This document shows positions 25,530 through 33,892 of a stretch of 64,000 nt of DNA, piece after piece. The translations under genes and the position numbers were made by a program. Position 1 is the first letter of the stretch. Every line of letters starts with the position of its first letter. The DNA is from an uncultured Eggerthellaceae bacterium (GTDB lineage: Bacteria; Actinomycetota; Coriobacteriia; Coriobacteriales; Eggerthellaceae), in contig CAUEBO010000007.1 of NCBI GenBank assembly GCA_958454405.1, positions 8,620 through 72,619 of the forward strand, written 5' to 3'. The notes under the pieces were generated by a model. The model worked only from the letters and a program-made list of their open reading frames with translations. It was not told where the DNA came from and ran no database searches.

Positions 25530-26815
25530 CGCTTCCAGCCTTCCCGGCGGCGCTCCTCCTCGCGCGCGCGGGCGCGCAGCCGCACGAACTCGCTCGCCGC
25601 GCCCCGTCCGAACACGCCCACGTCGCGGCTTCCTGCGAAGGCGACGGCCACCGCGAGCGCCAGGTACGGGGCGGCGGCCAAGCCGAATATCTCCGCGCCC
25701 ATGAAGAGCGCCGCAAGCGGGCAGCGGCTCGCGGCCGCGAAGAACGCCGCCAGCCCAAGCGCGGCCGAGAACGGCGCCGAAGCGCCCATGAGCCCGCCGA
25801 GCGAGCAGCCCAGAAGCGCGCCCACCGTGAACATGGGCATGATCTCGCCGCCCTTGAGCCCGAAGCCGAGCGCGAGCACGGTGAGGCCCGCTTTCACGGC
25901 GAAGTCCGCGCCGCCCGCATGGCCTGCGAGCGCCCCGCGCAGAAGCGGCATGCCCGTGCCCTCGAAGCCCTGCCACCCGAACGCCAGCACCACGCCCGCG
26001 AACAGGAGCCCGCCCGCCACGGCGGCCAGCACAGGCCGCCCCACGTGGCTGCGCACGATGCGGCGCGCGCCGCGCAGCGCTGCCCCGAACACGGTGCCGG
26101 CCGCCCCGCACGCGAGCCCCACGAGCGCGCACTGCGCCACGAGCGGCCAGGAGAAGCCGGGCACGCCGACGCGGGGGATCGCATCTCCGATGCCCGTGAT
26201 CCGCGCGAGCGCGAACGCGGTGAGAGATGCGAGCAGCAGCGTGGGCACGTGGCGCGCCACGGCCCTATCGAAGCGCGCGAGCTCCAGCACGAAGGCCGTG
26301 GAGCCGAGGGGCGCGAAGAAGAGCGCGCCGAAGCACGCCGCCATGCCGGCGGCCGCCGCGTAGCCGCGCGGGATGGCCGGCCGGCCCGCGCGTACGGGGG
26401 CCAGCTTAAACGGAAGCCCCACGAGCGCGCCGAGCGACGCGCCCATCTGCAGGGCTGCGGCCTCCTTGCCCACCGAGCCGCCGCCGAGCACCGTGAGGAA
26501 CGTGCCCGCGAGGATGCCCGGCGCCAGCGCGGGCGGCACGCGGTCGTTTCGGCGCAGGCGGTCGACCATCGTGTCGGTGGCCAGGTGGGCGGGCAGCTTG
26601 AGCGCCCGGTACAGCAGCACGGAAGCCGCGCCGAGGACGGGCAGCAGCAGAAGGAGCCACGGGAAACGCGCTTGGAGCCGCACGGCCAGGTCCACGGAGA
26701 GCGAGAGCGCGATGGAGGCCGCGGCGCCCACGACGCCCACCGCGAGCGCGAACAGGACGTGGCGCGCAGCCTGCGGCAGGTTGACGCCGCCGCCCGCCGA
26801 CCCGCGCTCCTCCAT
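25526..26815 (-). CDS. CLC-type (CLC-F-like) transporter, intact paralog
   Basis: A 429-residue CLC-family membrane protein. GGGSVGKEAAALQMGASLG is the first selectivity-region motif and GLKGGEIMPMFTVGALLG the second; both resemble CLC-F fluoride/proton antiporters rather than chloride CLCs (which have GSGIP). Start: ATG at 26815 with GGAGG upstream. It is co-translated with the degenerate paralog through a GTGA overlap. CLCs work as dimers, so a heterodimer is possible. No fluoride riboswitch was recognised upstream. Confidence 0.85.
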   Translation of the reverse strand: MEERGSAGGGVNLPQAARHVLFALAVGVVGAAASIALSLSVDLAVRLQARFPWLLLLLPVLGAASVLLYRALKLPAHLATDTMVDRLRRNDRVPPALAPGILAGTFLTVLGGGSVGKEAAALQMGASLGALVGLPFKLAPVRAGRPAIPRGYAAAAGMAACFGALFFAPLGSTAFVLELARFDRAVARHVPTLLLASLTAFALARITGIGDAIPRVGVPGFSWPLVAQCALVGLACGAAGTVFGAALRGARRIVRSHVGRPVLAAVAGGLLFAGVVLAFGWQGFEGTGMPLLRGALAGHAGGADFAVKAGLTVLALGFGLKGGEIMPMFTVGALLGCSLGGLMGASAPFSAALGLAAFFAAASRCPLAALFMGAEIFGLAAAPYLALAVAVAFAGSRDVGVFGRGAASEFVRLRARAREEERRREGWKR

Positions 26816-26953
26816 GTCCGCCTCGCCTCCGTCCGCCCTGGCCCATCCGCTCCATGATAGGGACCCCGGCGAAGACGCGCCGGGCGGCGAGACGAGCGTA
26901 ACCGCGCTGCCACCGCTCCCTTGAGCGCCCGACACCGCGCGCCAGCTGAACGG

Positions 26954-26971
26954 CAGGCCGCGGCCTGCCGC
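26954..26971 (-). terminator. Palindrome downstream of the HelD-like gene
   Basis: GGCAGGCCGCGGCCTGCC, a perfect 18-bp palindrome 16 bases after the helicase stop. No T run. Confidence 0.4.
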
Positions 26972-26986
26972 ACGCCCCGCGAAGCC

Positions 26987-29044
26987 TCACGCCGTCAGCC
27001 AGGCGGGCGGATCACCCCGATGGAGGACGGTGAGCTTGTGCAGCGCGCGGGTGACGGCCACGTAGAGCAGGTTGCGGTCGAAGTCGGCAGCGTACAGGCG
27101 CCGGTCGGCGTCGAGCACCACCACCTCGTCGAACTCGAGCCCCTTCGCCATGGTCACCGAGGCGATGGACGCGCCGCCGAGGTACCCGCCGCTCTCGGGC
27201 GCGAGCAGCTGCACGTCCCATCGGTCGCGCAGAAGCTCGTGGTAGCGGCGCGCCAGGTCGTCGGTCTTGCACACGATGCCGAGCGTCTTGCGGCCGCCCG
27301 CCTTAAACGCCGCCAGCGCCTCCTCTATGCGCGCGAGCACTTCGGCCGTGTTCGCGCACCCCACGATGCGCGGCTCCTCGCCGTGGCGCTCCACCGCTTC
27401 CAAGCCGGAGACGGGCTTCACCCGCCGCGCCAGCGCCATGATCTCGCAGGTCGACCGGTAGCTGCGCATGAGCTTCGCCACGCGGGCCCCTCCGTAGACG
27501 GCCGCAACGTCCGCGAGCTCCGAGCGGTTGCCGTCGTCGACCGTCTGATGGAAGTCGCCCAGCACGGTCTTCTCACAGGGGAACATCCGGGCCACGGCGC
27601 GATGCTGCACGGGGGTCAGGTCCTGCATCTCGTCCACCACGAGGTGCTTGACCTCCGCGAAGGCCCCCACGCCCCGGAAGGCGGCGCGGCACAGCACGAG
27701 GGGGCACGCGTCCTCCCATTCCACCCTCCGCCCGGCCGACAGCTTCAGCAGATCCGCCTCGCCGCGCTCGCGTAGGAACAGGCGGTAGAGCGCGAGCTCG
27801 TCCTTCGCCCGCAGCATGCCCGCCAGCTTGCGGCGCACCTCGCCTTTCGCAGGCAGGGCGAGCCAGTCGCGCCCCACCGCGCGGGCGTCGAGGTCCCGCG
27901 CCACGTCGCCGGCCACAAGGGCGATCCGCTCGAATGCGGGCAGGCCGCCGTAGCGCCGGTAGCGCTCCTCCAGCCAAGCGCCCTCCACGACCCGGCGGCC
28001 GAAGGCGATGTCGGCCCCTTGGAACAGGTCGTCGGCCGCGCGGGAGAGGAAGGCTTCGAGCTCCCGAGCGAACGCGACCTCGCCCTTGCGCCGCGCGCGG
28101 CGGCGATGGCCCTCGTCGGTGTCGTCCACGGCCGACCGGGGCGCTTCCACGGACACCGAGCCTCCCAGCTCCTTTTCCACCGCCTCGCGCAGGCTCAGGT
28201 TGACGATGGGCTCCTCCCCCAGCTCCGGCAGCACGCGCGACACGTAGTCGGAGAACACCCGGTTCGGCGAGAGGATGGCCACCGATTTCGACGTCAGGCG
28301 TCCGCGCTGGCGGTAGAGCAGGTAGGCCACCCGATGCAGCGCGATGGACGTTTTGCCCGATCCCGCCACGCCCTGGATGACCAGGGTGCCGGAGTCCTCG
28401 TCGCGGATGAGCGCGTTCTGCTCCTTTTGGATGGAGGCGACGATGGATCGCATCTCGCCGTCCGACGTGCGGGAAAGCTCGTACTGCAGCACGTCGTCGC
28501 GCACGCTCGAGCCGCTGTCCACCGCGTGGACGAGTTGTCCTTCCTCAACCGTTATCTGCCGCTTGAGCGCGAGCGTGCCCTCGACGCGTCCCGAAGGCGC
28601 GTCGAAATGCGCCGGCCCGGGCTCGAAGTCGTAGAACAGGCCCGCCACGGGCGACCGCCAGTCCGACACGACGGCCCGCCCGCCGAAGCTGAACGAGAAC
28701 CTCCCCACGTAGCTCGCCGTAGGAGCGGCCCCCTCGCCTGCCACGAAATCGACGCGCGCGAAGTACGGCGAGTCGAGCAGCTTGCGCAGGCGCTCGGCGG
28801 CATAGTGCGACTGCACCGCGCGGCGATCCTCCTCGTTCAGCGCAAGCTCGTTTTGGAAGCTCTCGCTCGGGTCGATCTCACCCCGGTACTCGGCCAGGTA
28901 GCGCTTGGCCTCGCGGTACCCTCCCTCGATCCGCTCGTGCAGCCCCTCGGCGCGCTCGAGGGCGTCGCGCAGCAGCTCGAGCGTCTCGGCGAGGCGCGCC
29001 CGCTCCTCGTCCACGATGCTCCCGTTCTCGGACTTTTCGCTCAT
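26987..29044 (-). CDS. helD: HelD-like superfamily 1 helicase
   Basis: A 685-residue UvrD/HelD-type ATPase. HelD proteins bind RNA polymerase and free stalled complexes. A charged N-terminal coiled coil (about 10-60) is followed by Walker A GVAGSGKTSIALHR (about 225), the Walker B region VVDEMQDLTPVQHRAVARMF, LMRSYRSTCEIM, and the C-terminal motifs MAKGLEFDEVVVLD and LLYVAVTRALHKL. Start: ATG at 29044 with AAGGAGG about nine bases upstream, overlapping the stop of the AraC-GNAT gene (TGATG). HelD homologs in actinobacteria can protect RNA polymerase from rifamycins, but no such role can be read from this sequence. Confidence 0.88.
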   Translation of the reverse strand: MSEKSENGSIVDEERARLAETLELLRDALERAEGLHERIEGGYREAKRYLAEYRGEIDPSESFQNELALNEEDRRAVQSHYAAERLRKLLDSPYFARVDFVAGEGAAPTASYVGRFSFSFGGRAVVSDWRSPVAGLFYDFEPGPAHFDAPSGRVEGTLALKRQITVEEGQLVHAVDSGSSVRDDVLQYELSRTSDGEMRSIVASIQKEQNALIRDEDSGTLVIQGVAGSGKTSIALHRVAYLLYRQRGRLTSKSVAILSPNRVFSDYVSRVLPELGEEPIVNLSLREAVEKELGGSVSVEAPRSAVDDTDEGHRRRARRKGEVAFARELEAFLSRAADDLFQGADIAFGRRVVEGAWLEERYRRYGGLPAFERIALVAGDVARDLDARAVGRDWLALPAKGEVRRKLAGMLRAKDELALYRLFLRERGEADLLKLSAGRRVEWEDACPLVLCRAAFRGVGAFAEVKHLVVDEMQDLTPVQHRAVARMFPCEKTVLGDFHQTVDDGNRSELADVAAVYGGARVAKLMRSYRSTCEIMALARRVKPVSGLEAVERHGEEPRIVGCANTAEVLARIEEALAAFKAGGRKTLGIVCKTDDLARRYHELLRDRWDVQLLAPESGGYLGGASIASVTMAKGLEFDEVVVLDADRRLYAADFDRNLLYVAVTRALHKLTVLHRGDPPAWLTA

Positions 29045-29922
29045 CAGACGTCGCCTCCTTCTTGGTCCTCTTCCCGGTATGCGTCGGCGCGAAGCACGAA
29101 GCGCTGAACGGGGTAGCCGAACTCCTCCGCTTCCTCGGCCTCCTCGAAGCCGATCTCCTCGAGGCGGCGGCGATGGCCCGTGTCGGCGCGGTCGCCCGCC
29201 CGGTACGTCGTTATGGCCAGGTCGCGCCCCGGCGCCTCGGCCCGCACGGCGTCGACGAGCGCCCGCGCCACGCCCGAGGCGCGGCGATGCTGCGGATGCA
29301 CCGCCAGAAAGTCGATGCAGCCGCGCTCCCTCGTGAAGGCCGCCGCTCCCGCGAGGGACGCCGAGCCCGGCTCGCGCGCGACGAGCGCGCAGCCGCGGTC
29401 GATGGCGCGGCGCAGCCACGCCTCGTGCTGCCCCTCGTCAAGGCAGGGGAAGTTGTCCACAGCGAGGCGCAGGAGTTCCATCCACGCCGCCACGTCGGAG
29501 GGCGTCGCGCGCTCGACCGTCCAGTCGCCCGCGCCCCTCCCCGCCCGCAGCGCCGAGGCGCGCAGGCTGAACGGCAGCTGGAGCGGATAGAACGAGCCGC
29601 GCGCTCTGAACCGCGCGGGAGGAACCTTGTAGAGCGCCGCGAACGCCGCGGAGAACGTCTGCTGGCTGTCGTAGCCGGCCGCGCGGGCGATGTCCACGAT
29701 GGGACGCTCCGAGCGCGCAAGCGCGCACGCGGCCTCCGTCAGGCGCCGCCGCGAGACGTAGTCGTGGACGGTCATGCCCGTCACCTCGCCGAACAGGCGA
29801 TGCAGATGGAATTTCGAGTATCCGGCGGCGCGCGCGACCTCGTCCAGATCGAGCCTCCCGCCCAAATGCGCTTCGATGTGCTCTATGGCCCGCTCCACTG
29901 CGCGCAGGTTCGCCGATTCCAT
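29044..29922 (-). CDS. AraC-type DNA-binding domain fused to a GNAT acetyltransferase
   Basis: A 292-residue two-domain protein. Residues 1-105 are an AraC/XylS double helix-turn-helix (LDEVARAAGYSKFHLHRLF and IVDIARAAGYDSQQTFSAAF). Residues 130-285 are a GNAT domain (VHPQHRRASGVARALVDAVR). AraC domains are more often fused to a GyrI-like effector domain; a GNAT partner is less common. Its stop overlaps the helD start, so the two are coupled. Function unknown; it may modify a compound that it also senses. Confidence 0.85.
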   Translation of the reverse strand: MESANLRAVERAIEHIEAHLGGRLDLDEVARAAGYSKFHLHRLFGEVTGMTVHDYVSRRRLTEAACALARSERPIVDIARAAGYDSQQTFSAAFAALYKVPPARFRARGSFYPLQLPFSLRASALRAGRGAGDWTVERATPSDVAAWMELLRLAVDNFPCLDEGQHEAWLRRAIDRGCALVAREPGSASLAGAAAFTRERGCIDFLAVHPQHRRASGVARALVDAVRAEAPGRDLAITTYRAGDRADTGHRRRLEEIGFEEAEEAEEFGYPVQRFVLRADAYREEDQEGGDV

Positions 29923-30068
29923 GCCCCTCCTTCCGTTTCGACTCGATGCTCCATTGAACCAGAACGGCCCGCGGCGCGTCTCTACTTTTCTTGCTCTGTT
30001 GCCGAAACCGGAAGGAATGCGAAAGGCGCATCAAAAATCGTCGACGCGCACCCTTCGCGACCGCCCTG

Positions 30069-30094
30069 TAGGGCAAGGGCTCAGCCCTTGCCCT
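30069..30094 (-). terminator. Hairpin between the AraC-GNAT gene and the ABC permease
   Basis: GGGCAAGGGC (from about 30071), a TCA loop, then GCCCTTGCCC. A strong stem at the downstream end of the GntR/ABC operon; no long T run. Confidence 0.5.
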
Positions 30095-30166
30095 GCCAGT
30101 CCAGCGAAGCGGCACTTCCGATAGCCCCGTGAGCGTCTGATGAGCGGGGCGGGGCTTCCCCCGCCC

Positions 30167-30841
30167 TCAGCGCACCTCGTAGCGGCGCGAGGCCGCCCAG
30201 GTCACCAGCAGGCCGAGCGCGGTCACTGCGGCGAAAAAGACGAAGGGGTTCGCCAAGCTCGCTCCCGGAGCCAAGCCGAACAACCAAGACGTCACGTTGG
30301 AAATCGTCCATGGGCTGAATTGGCTCGACACAACGAGGAGGATGGCGATGGCCGCCACAACAACGCTCCGCGTGCTGAAGCGCATCTGCAGGGCCGCGAA
30401 CGCAAGACCCACCGCGGAAGCTGCCGCGCAACCCAGGAACATGAACAGGAAATCGAGCAGCGGGCCGTTCTGAGGACCGTAGGCCATCAAGAACAGGGAC
30501 TGGTTGAGCGCCCACTGGGGAATCACCGCCGCGCACACGGCCTCAACGAGGGCGAGGAGCAAACAGGCCGCCGCGAAGGACGCCGCCGTGCTCGCCAGCA
30601 CCTGCGAGCGCGTGAGCCCCATCCGCAGCAGGAACCTCGCATCGCCCGCGTAGACGGACAGCGCGAGCAGCGGCATGAAGACATAGGGCAAAATCCCCAT
30701 CGCCGACACCATGAAATGCGCCTCGTTCGCCATGGAAAACAGCGCCACAACCAGGACGATGGACCCTATCACCAGGCAGAACACCGCCGCGCACTGCACG
30801 AGCTCGACCGCTTGGTAGCGGATGGCCGCTTTGAGTTTCAT
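30167..30841 (-). CDS. ABC-2 type membrane protein
   Basis: A 224-residue protein with six hydrophobic segments, starting MKLKAAIRYQAVELVQCAAV. Third gene of the operon GntR, ATPase, permease, four bases after the ATPase stop. It is probably the membrane partner of that ATPase. No family beyond ABC-2-like recognised; substrate unknown. Confidence 0.8.
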   Translation of the reverse strand: MKLKAAIRYQAVELVQCAAVFCLVIGSIVLVVALFSMANEAHFMVSAMGILPYVFMPLLALSVYAGDARFLLRMGLTRSQVLASTAASFAAACLLLALVEAVCAAVIPQWALNQSLFLMAYGPQNGPLLDFLFMFLGCAAASAVGLAFAALQMRFSTRSVVVAAIAILLVVSSQFSPWTISNVTSWLFGLAPGASLANPFVFFAAVTALGLLVTWAASRRYEVR

Positions 30842-30845
30842 GAGG

Positions 30846-31703
30846 TCACTCCCCTTTCCCGGTCAGTTCCACGAACAGCTTCTGCAGGCTCATGGGCGCC
30901 ACGTCCAGCCGGTCGGTCAAGCGCTCGCGCATGGGCTCGCCCTGCACGTACGCCATCGCCAGGTTGCCCAGCTCGTCGATGCCGAGCACCTCGAGCCCCT
31001 CGCAGTACGCCCGCACGTCCTCCGCGCGCCCCGACACGCTGTAGCCGCTCGCGCGCAGCTCGTCGGCCGAAGCCTCCATGAGCAGCCGCCCCTCGTCGAT
31101 GATGACGACGCGCTCCACGAGGGTCGCCACCTCCTCGATGAGGTGGGTGGCCACGACCACCGCGCGCCCGCGCTCGAGGTAGTCCTCCATCAGAAGCCGG
31201 TAGAACAGGTCGCGGTGGGCGGCGTCGAGTCCCAGCACCGGCTCGTCGAGCAGCAGGTAGTCCACGTCGAGCGAGAGCGCCATCACCAGCTGGCAGATGG
31301 AGCGGTAGCCGGTGGAGAGCGCGCCCGTCTTCGCCTTCACGTCCAGCTCGAACATCTTGGCGAGCCGCAGCGCGCGCTTCGCGTCGAACCCCTCGTGGAA
31401 GCGCCACATATGCCCGATAAGGTCGTCCACGTGCATGGATGCGGGGATCATCTGCACGTCGCCCGTGCAAAACACCTTCGCCAGCGCACGGGGGTTGTCC
31501 GTGACGAGCTCGCCGTCCACGAGCACCTGCCCGCTCGTGGGGATCAGGCGGTTCGACGCGATGCCCAGAAGCGTGGTCTTGCCCGCGCCGTTGCGGCCCA
31601 AGAGCGCATGGATCTTGCCGTATTCGAAGGACAGCGTCACGTCGTCGAGCGCCGTCGTTTTGCCGAAGCGCTTCGTCAGATGCTCGGCTCGCAGCTCACG
31701 CAT
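30846..31703 (-). CDS. ABC transporter ATP-binding protein (YtrB-like)
   Basis: A 285-residue ATPase: Walker A GRNGAGKTTLLG, signature region STGYRSICQLVMALS (degenerate, as in YtrB-type ATPases), Walker B YLLLDEPVLGLDA. Start: ATG at 31703 overlaps the end of the GntR gene by eight bases, with AAGGG upstream. A decayed fragment of the same gene lies at 35384-35526. In Bacillus the related ytr operon is induced by cell-wall antibiotics. Confidence 0.88.
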   Translation of the reverse strand: MRELRAEHLTKRFGKTTALDDVTLSFEYGKIHALLGRNGAGKTTLLGIASNRLIPTSGQVLVDGELVTDNPRALAKVFCTGDVQMIPASMHVDDLIGHMWRFHEGFDAKRALRLAKMFELDVKAKTGALSTGYRSICQLVMALSLDVDYLLLDEPVLGLDAAHRDLFYRLLMEDYLERGRAVVVATHLIEEVATLVERVVIIDEGRLLMEASADELRASGYSVSGRAEDVRAYCEGLEVLGIDELGNLAMAYVQGEPMRERLTDRLDVAPMSLQKLFVELTGKGE

Positions 31704-32067
31704 GGTCGTATCCCTTCTCGATAAGGCTGACAACCTGGTCCTTCGTCAGTCCGAGCTTCTTCGCCTCGGCCACGAGGGCCGCCACGTAGCGCTCGTCGAA
31801 GGCGCTGCGGCGCTTCGCGCGCACCTTCTCGGCGGCTCCTTCCTGCACGTACATGCCCATCCCCCTTCTCTTGTAGATGATGCCCTCATCCACGAGGATG
31901 TTCATGCCCTTGAGGACGGTGTGCGGGTTGATGCCGAGCAACGCCGAGAGCTCGTTGGTCGAAGGGATGCGGTCCTCTTCGGCGTAGACGCCGGTGAAAA
32001 CGTCCTCCTCGATCTGCTCGGCAATCTGGATGAACAGGGGAACATCACGCCCTGGATCGATGTCCAC
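31696..32067 (-). CDS. GntR-family (YtrA-type) regulator
   Basis: A 123-residue short GntR repressor with only the winged-helix domain and a small C-terminal dimerisation part: GVYAEEDRIPSTNELSALLG, then NPHTVLKGMNILVDEGIIYK. This is the YtrA subfamily, which controls the ABC operon it heads. GTG start with AAGG upstream. A clear promoter and operator lie directly upstream. Confidence 0.9.
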   Translation of the reverse strand: MDIDPGRDVPLFIQIAEQIEEDVFTGVYAEEDRIPSTNELSALLGINPHTVLKGMNILVDEGIIYKRRGMGMYVQEGAAEKVRAKRRSAFDERYVAALVAEAKKLGLTKDQVVSLIEKGYDHA

Positions 32068-32108
32068 GATGCCTTGCGCCTCCTCCCCGCCTTCTTGTTT
32101 GCTAGTTT

Positions 32109-32122
32109 GTTACTCTAGTAAC
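32109..32122. promoter_or_regulatory. Operator of the GntR/ABC operon
   Basis: GTTACT, two bases, AGTAAC: a perfect inverted repeat about nine bases downstream of the -10 box, extended outward by AGTT/AACT-like sequence. Position and form fit a YtrA-type autoregulatory site. Confidence 0.7.
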
Positions 32123-32130
32123 TAACTGAC

Positions 32131-32159
32131 ATTCTAAATACGAGCTGGCGGAATGTCAA
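32131..32159 (-). promoter_or_regulatory. Promoter of the GntR/ABC operon
   Basis: TTGACA (32154-32159) and TAGAAT (32131-32136) on the - strand with a 17-bp spacer. The best consensus promoter in the window. Confidence 0.85.
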
Positions 32160-32179
32160 GCGAGGAGGGAGGATGAAAC

Positions 32180-32203
32180 GGGCGCGTCAGATCGACGCGC
32201 CCG
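32180..32203 (-). terminator. Hairpin downstream of the first FAD oxidoreductase
   Basis: GGGCGCGTC and GACGCGCCC pair around a five-base loop, 66 bases after the oxidoreductase stop and just upstream of the gntR promoter. Only a short T stretch follows. Confidence 0.5.
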
Positions 32204-32220
32204 AACGTCAAACGAACAAG

Positions 32221-32236
32221 TGTTTCACGTGAAACG
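32221..32236. promoter_or_regulatory. parS-like site 1
   Basis: TGTTTCACGTGAAACG: 15 of 16 bases match the ParB-binding consensus TGTTTCACGTGAAACA. It lies 33 bases after the stop of the FAD oxidoreductase gene. The second site is 1.6 kb away at the start of the same gene. Confidence 0.85.
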
Positions 32237-32268
32237 ATCCATTGAAAGCTGCAGAACCGCCCTGCGCC

Positions 32269-33888
32269 CTATCGCGCCCCTTGGAACACCGTGTCCGTGT
32301 CGCGGCACAGATGCTGAACGGCGGTGCGCGCGGTCTCGACCGCGGTGGGCAGGCCGCCGGGAGCGGTTATGCGCTGGCCCGCGAAGTACACGTCGACGAT
32401 GCTCTCGGGCTTCGAGGGGTAGCTGCGCGTCTTCCCGCCCGGCACCATGTTCGACATCCACGAGCCCTTGTACGAATGCAGGTACCGCTCGTAGGTGAGC
32501 GGCGTGGCCACGTCCCACACCTCCACCTTGCCCTCCGCCTGCGGGTACTTCTTCGACACGGCGGCGATCACCGCTTCGGCCAGCGCGCGCTTCTCCTGCG
32601 CGTAGGTGCCGTCATCGCGGCGCGCGGCCCACCAATCGTACGTGTCGCCGTTCATGAACAGCGTCACCGCCGTGCAGCCTTCGGGCGCGTAGCCCTCGTA
32701 GGAGGCGTAGTTGTTGATGGCCAGGGTATCGTGGCGCTGCCCTCCGCAGAAGACGGGCTCGTCCACGGGAAAGCCCACGCTTTCGGGCACGTCCGAGAGG
32801 TCGGCGCGCACGCCCAGGCACACGAACGTGTCGAGGATCGGCGAGACGCTCTCCCGCAACTCGTGCGCCCACCCCTCGGCCAGCGGAGGGTCGAACAGCT
32901 CGTCCACGGCCATGCGCAAATCCTGCGTCACGATCACAGCATCGAAGGTGCGCTCCTCGCCGTTCACGACGACTCCCGTCGCCCGACCGTCCTCCATCGC
33001 CACGCGGTCGACGAGGCTGCGGTACTCGATCGTGCCGCCCAGCCCCTCAAAGGTCTCCGCCATGCGCCGCGCCATGGCCAGCGAGCCGCCGAGCGGGTAG
33101 CCGCCGTCGCCCGAAGCGAGCGTCGCGAGCGTGAAGGCGAGGCCCACTGCGCTCATGTCCTCGCCCACCATGCTGCTGAACAGGGTGCGCAGAAGCGGGC
33201 TCGAGAACCGCTCCGCGAAGGCGCGGGCGGTCTGGTTCGCGTAGAAGGGCATGCGCGCCATCGACGGCAGCATGGCCAGCAGGGCGAGGAGGCTCGTCGA
33301 ACGCTTGGAGGCCACCTTCACGCCCTTGAGGTCGGTGATGGGCATCTGCATCTTCGTGAACTTCCTCACGTCGCGCATGAGGCGCCGAATTTCCCGCTCG
33401 TCCTCGGGCGCGACGTCGATCAAGTGCGCCTCCAGCCGGTCGATGTCGCGGTACAAGAAGACGGTGCGCCCCTCGAACTCGTAGGCGAGGAAGGGGTCGC
33501 GGTTGTAGATGGGCACGTCGGCGTTGAGCGCGCCGACCTCGTTCCATACCGCGTTGAGCGCCGTCTCGGGAGACGAGCCTGTCAGCCAGTGCATGCCGCC
33601 CTCGAAGAGGTACCCCTTGCGGCTCCAGCTGGTGGAGGCCCCGCCGGGGATGACATGCGACTCGAAGATGGTCGCGTCGAAGCCGCTCTGGCGCGCGTAC
33701 ACGCCCGCCGCGAGCCCCGCGATGCCCGCCCCCACGATGGCGACGCGCTTCGGCGAAGCGCCCGCAATGCCCTCAGCGCCCGCGATGCTCGCCGCTTCCG
33801 TCCGGCGCACCGCCGACGCAGCCGCCATTTCCCCACCCAATGTTTCACGTGAAACATTCGTTCGTTTCTTGTTCTCGTTCTCCGTCAT
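32269..33888 (-). CDS. NAD(P)/FAD-dependent oxidoreductase, CrtI-like, paralog 1
   Basis: A 539-residue flavoprotein of the phytoene-desaturase/amine-oxidase superfamily. The dinucleotide-binding motif is RVAIVGAGIAGLAAGVYARQ with the following Glu in FESH, then PGGASTSWSRKGYLFEGG. Substrate unknown: no carotenoid genes are present. Start: ATG at 33888, four bases after the TetR gene, with AGGAAGAGG upstream; the first 45 residues are extra and include the parS-derived peptide VSRET. ATG at 33828 is an alternative that would leave parS outside the gene. TetR probably controls it. Paralog 2 is at 35570. Confidence 0.85.
   Translation of the reverse strand: MTENENKKRTNVSRETLGGEMAAASAVRRTEAASIAGAEGIAGASPKRVAIVGAGIAGLAAGVYARQSGFDATIFESHVIPGGASTSWSRKGYLFEGGMHWLTGSSPETALNAVWNEVGALNADVPIYNRDPFLAYEFEGRTVFLYRDIDRLEAHLIDVAPEDEREIRRLMRDVRKFTKMQMPITDLKGVKVASKRSTSLLALLAMLPSMARMPFYANQTARAFAERFSSPLLRTLFSSMVGEDMSAVGLAFTLATLASGDGGYPLGGSLAMARRMAETFEGLGGTIEYRSLVDRVAMEDGRATGVVVNGEERTFDAVIVTQDLRMAVDELFDPPLAEGWAHELRESVSPILDTFVCLGVRADLSDVPESVGFPVDEPVFCGGQRHDTLAINNYASYEGYAPEGCTAVTLFMNGDTYDWWAARRDDGTYAQEKRALAEAVIAAVSKKYPQAEGKVEVWDVATPLTYERYLHSYKGSWMSNMVPGGKTRSYPSKPESIVDVYFAGQRITAPGGLPTAVETARTAVQHLCRDTDTVFQGAR
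33841..33856. promoter_or_regulatory. parS site 2 (perfect consensus)
   Basis: TGTTTCACGTGAAACA, identical to the bacterial parS consensus bound by ParB. It lies within the N-terminal codons of the oxidoreductase gene (or just before its alternative start). ParB at parS organises origin segregation and SMC loading in many bacteria. Confidence 0.9.
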
Positions 33889-33892
33889 GCCC

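Noticed and set aside
26816..26986. A fluoride riboswitch before the CLC pair
   Set aside because: The conserved parts of the crcB-motif riboswitch could not be found in this segment on the - strand.
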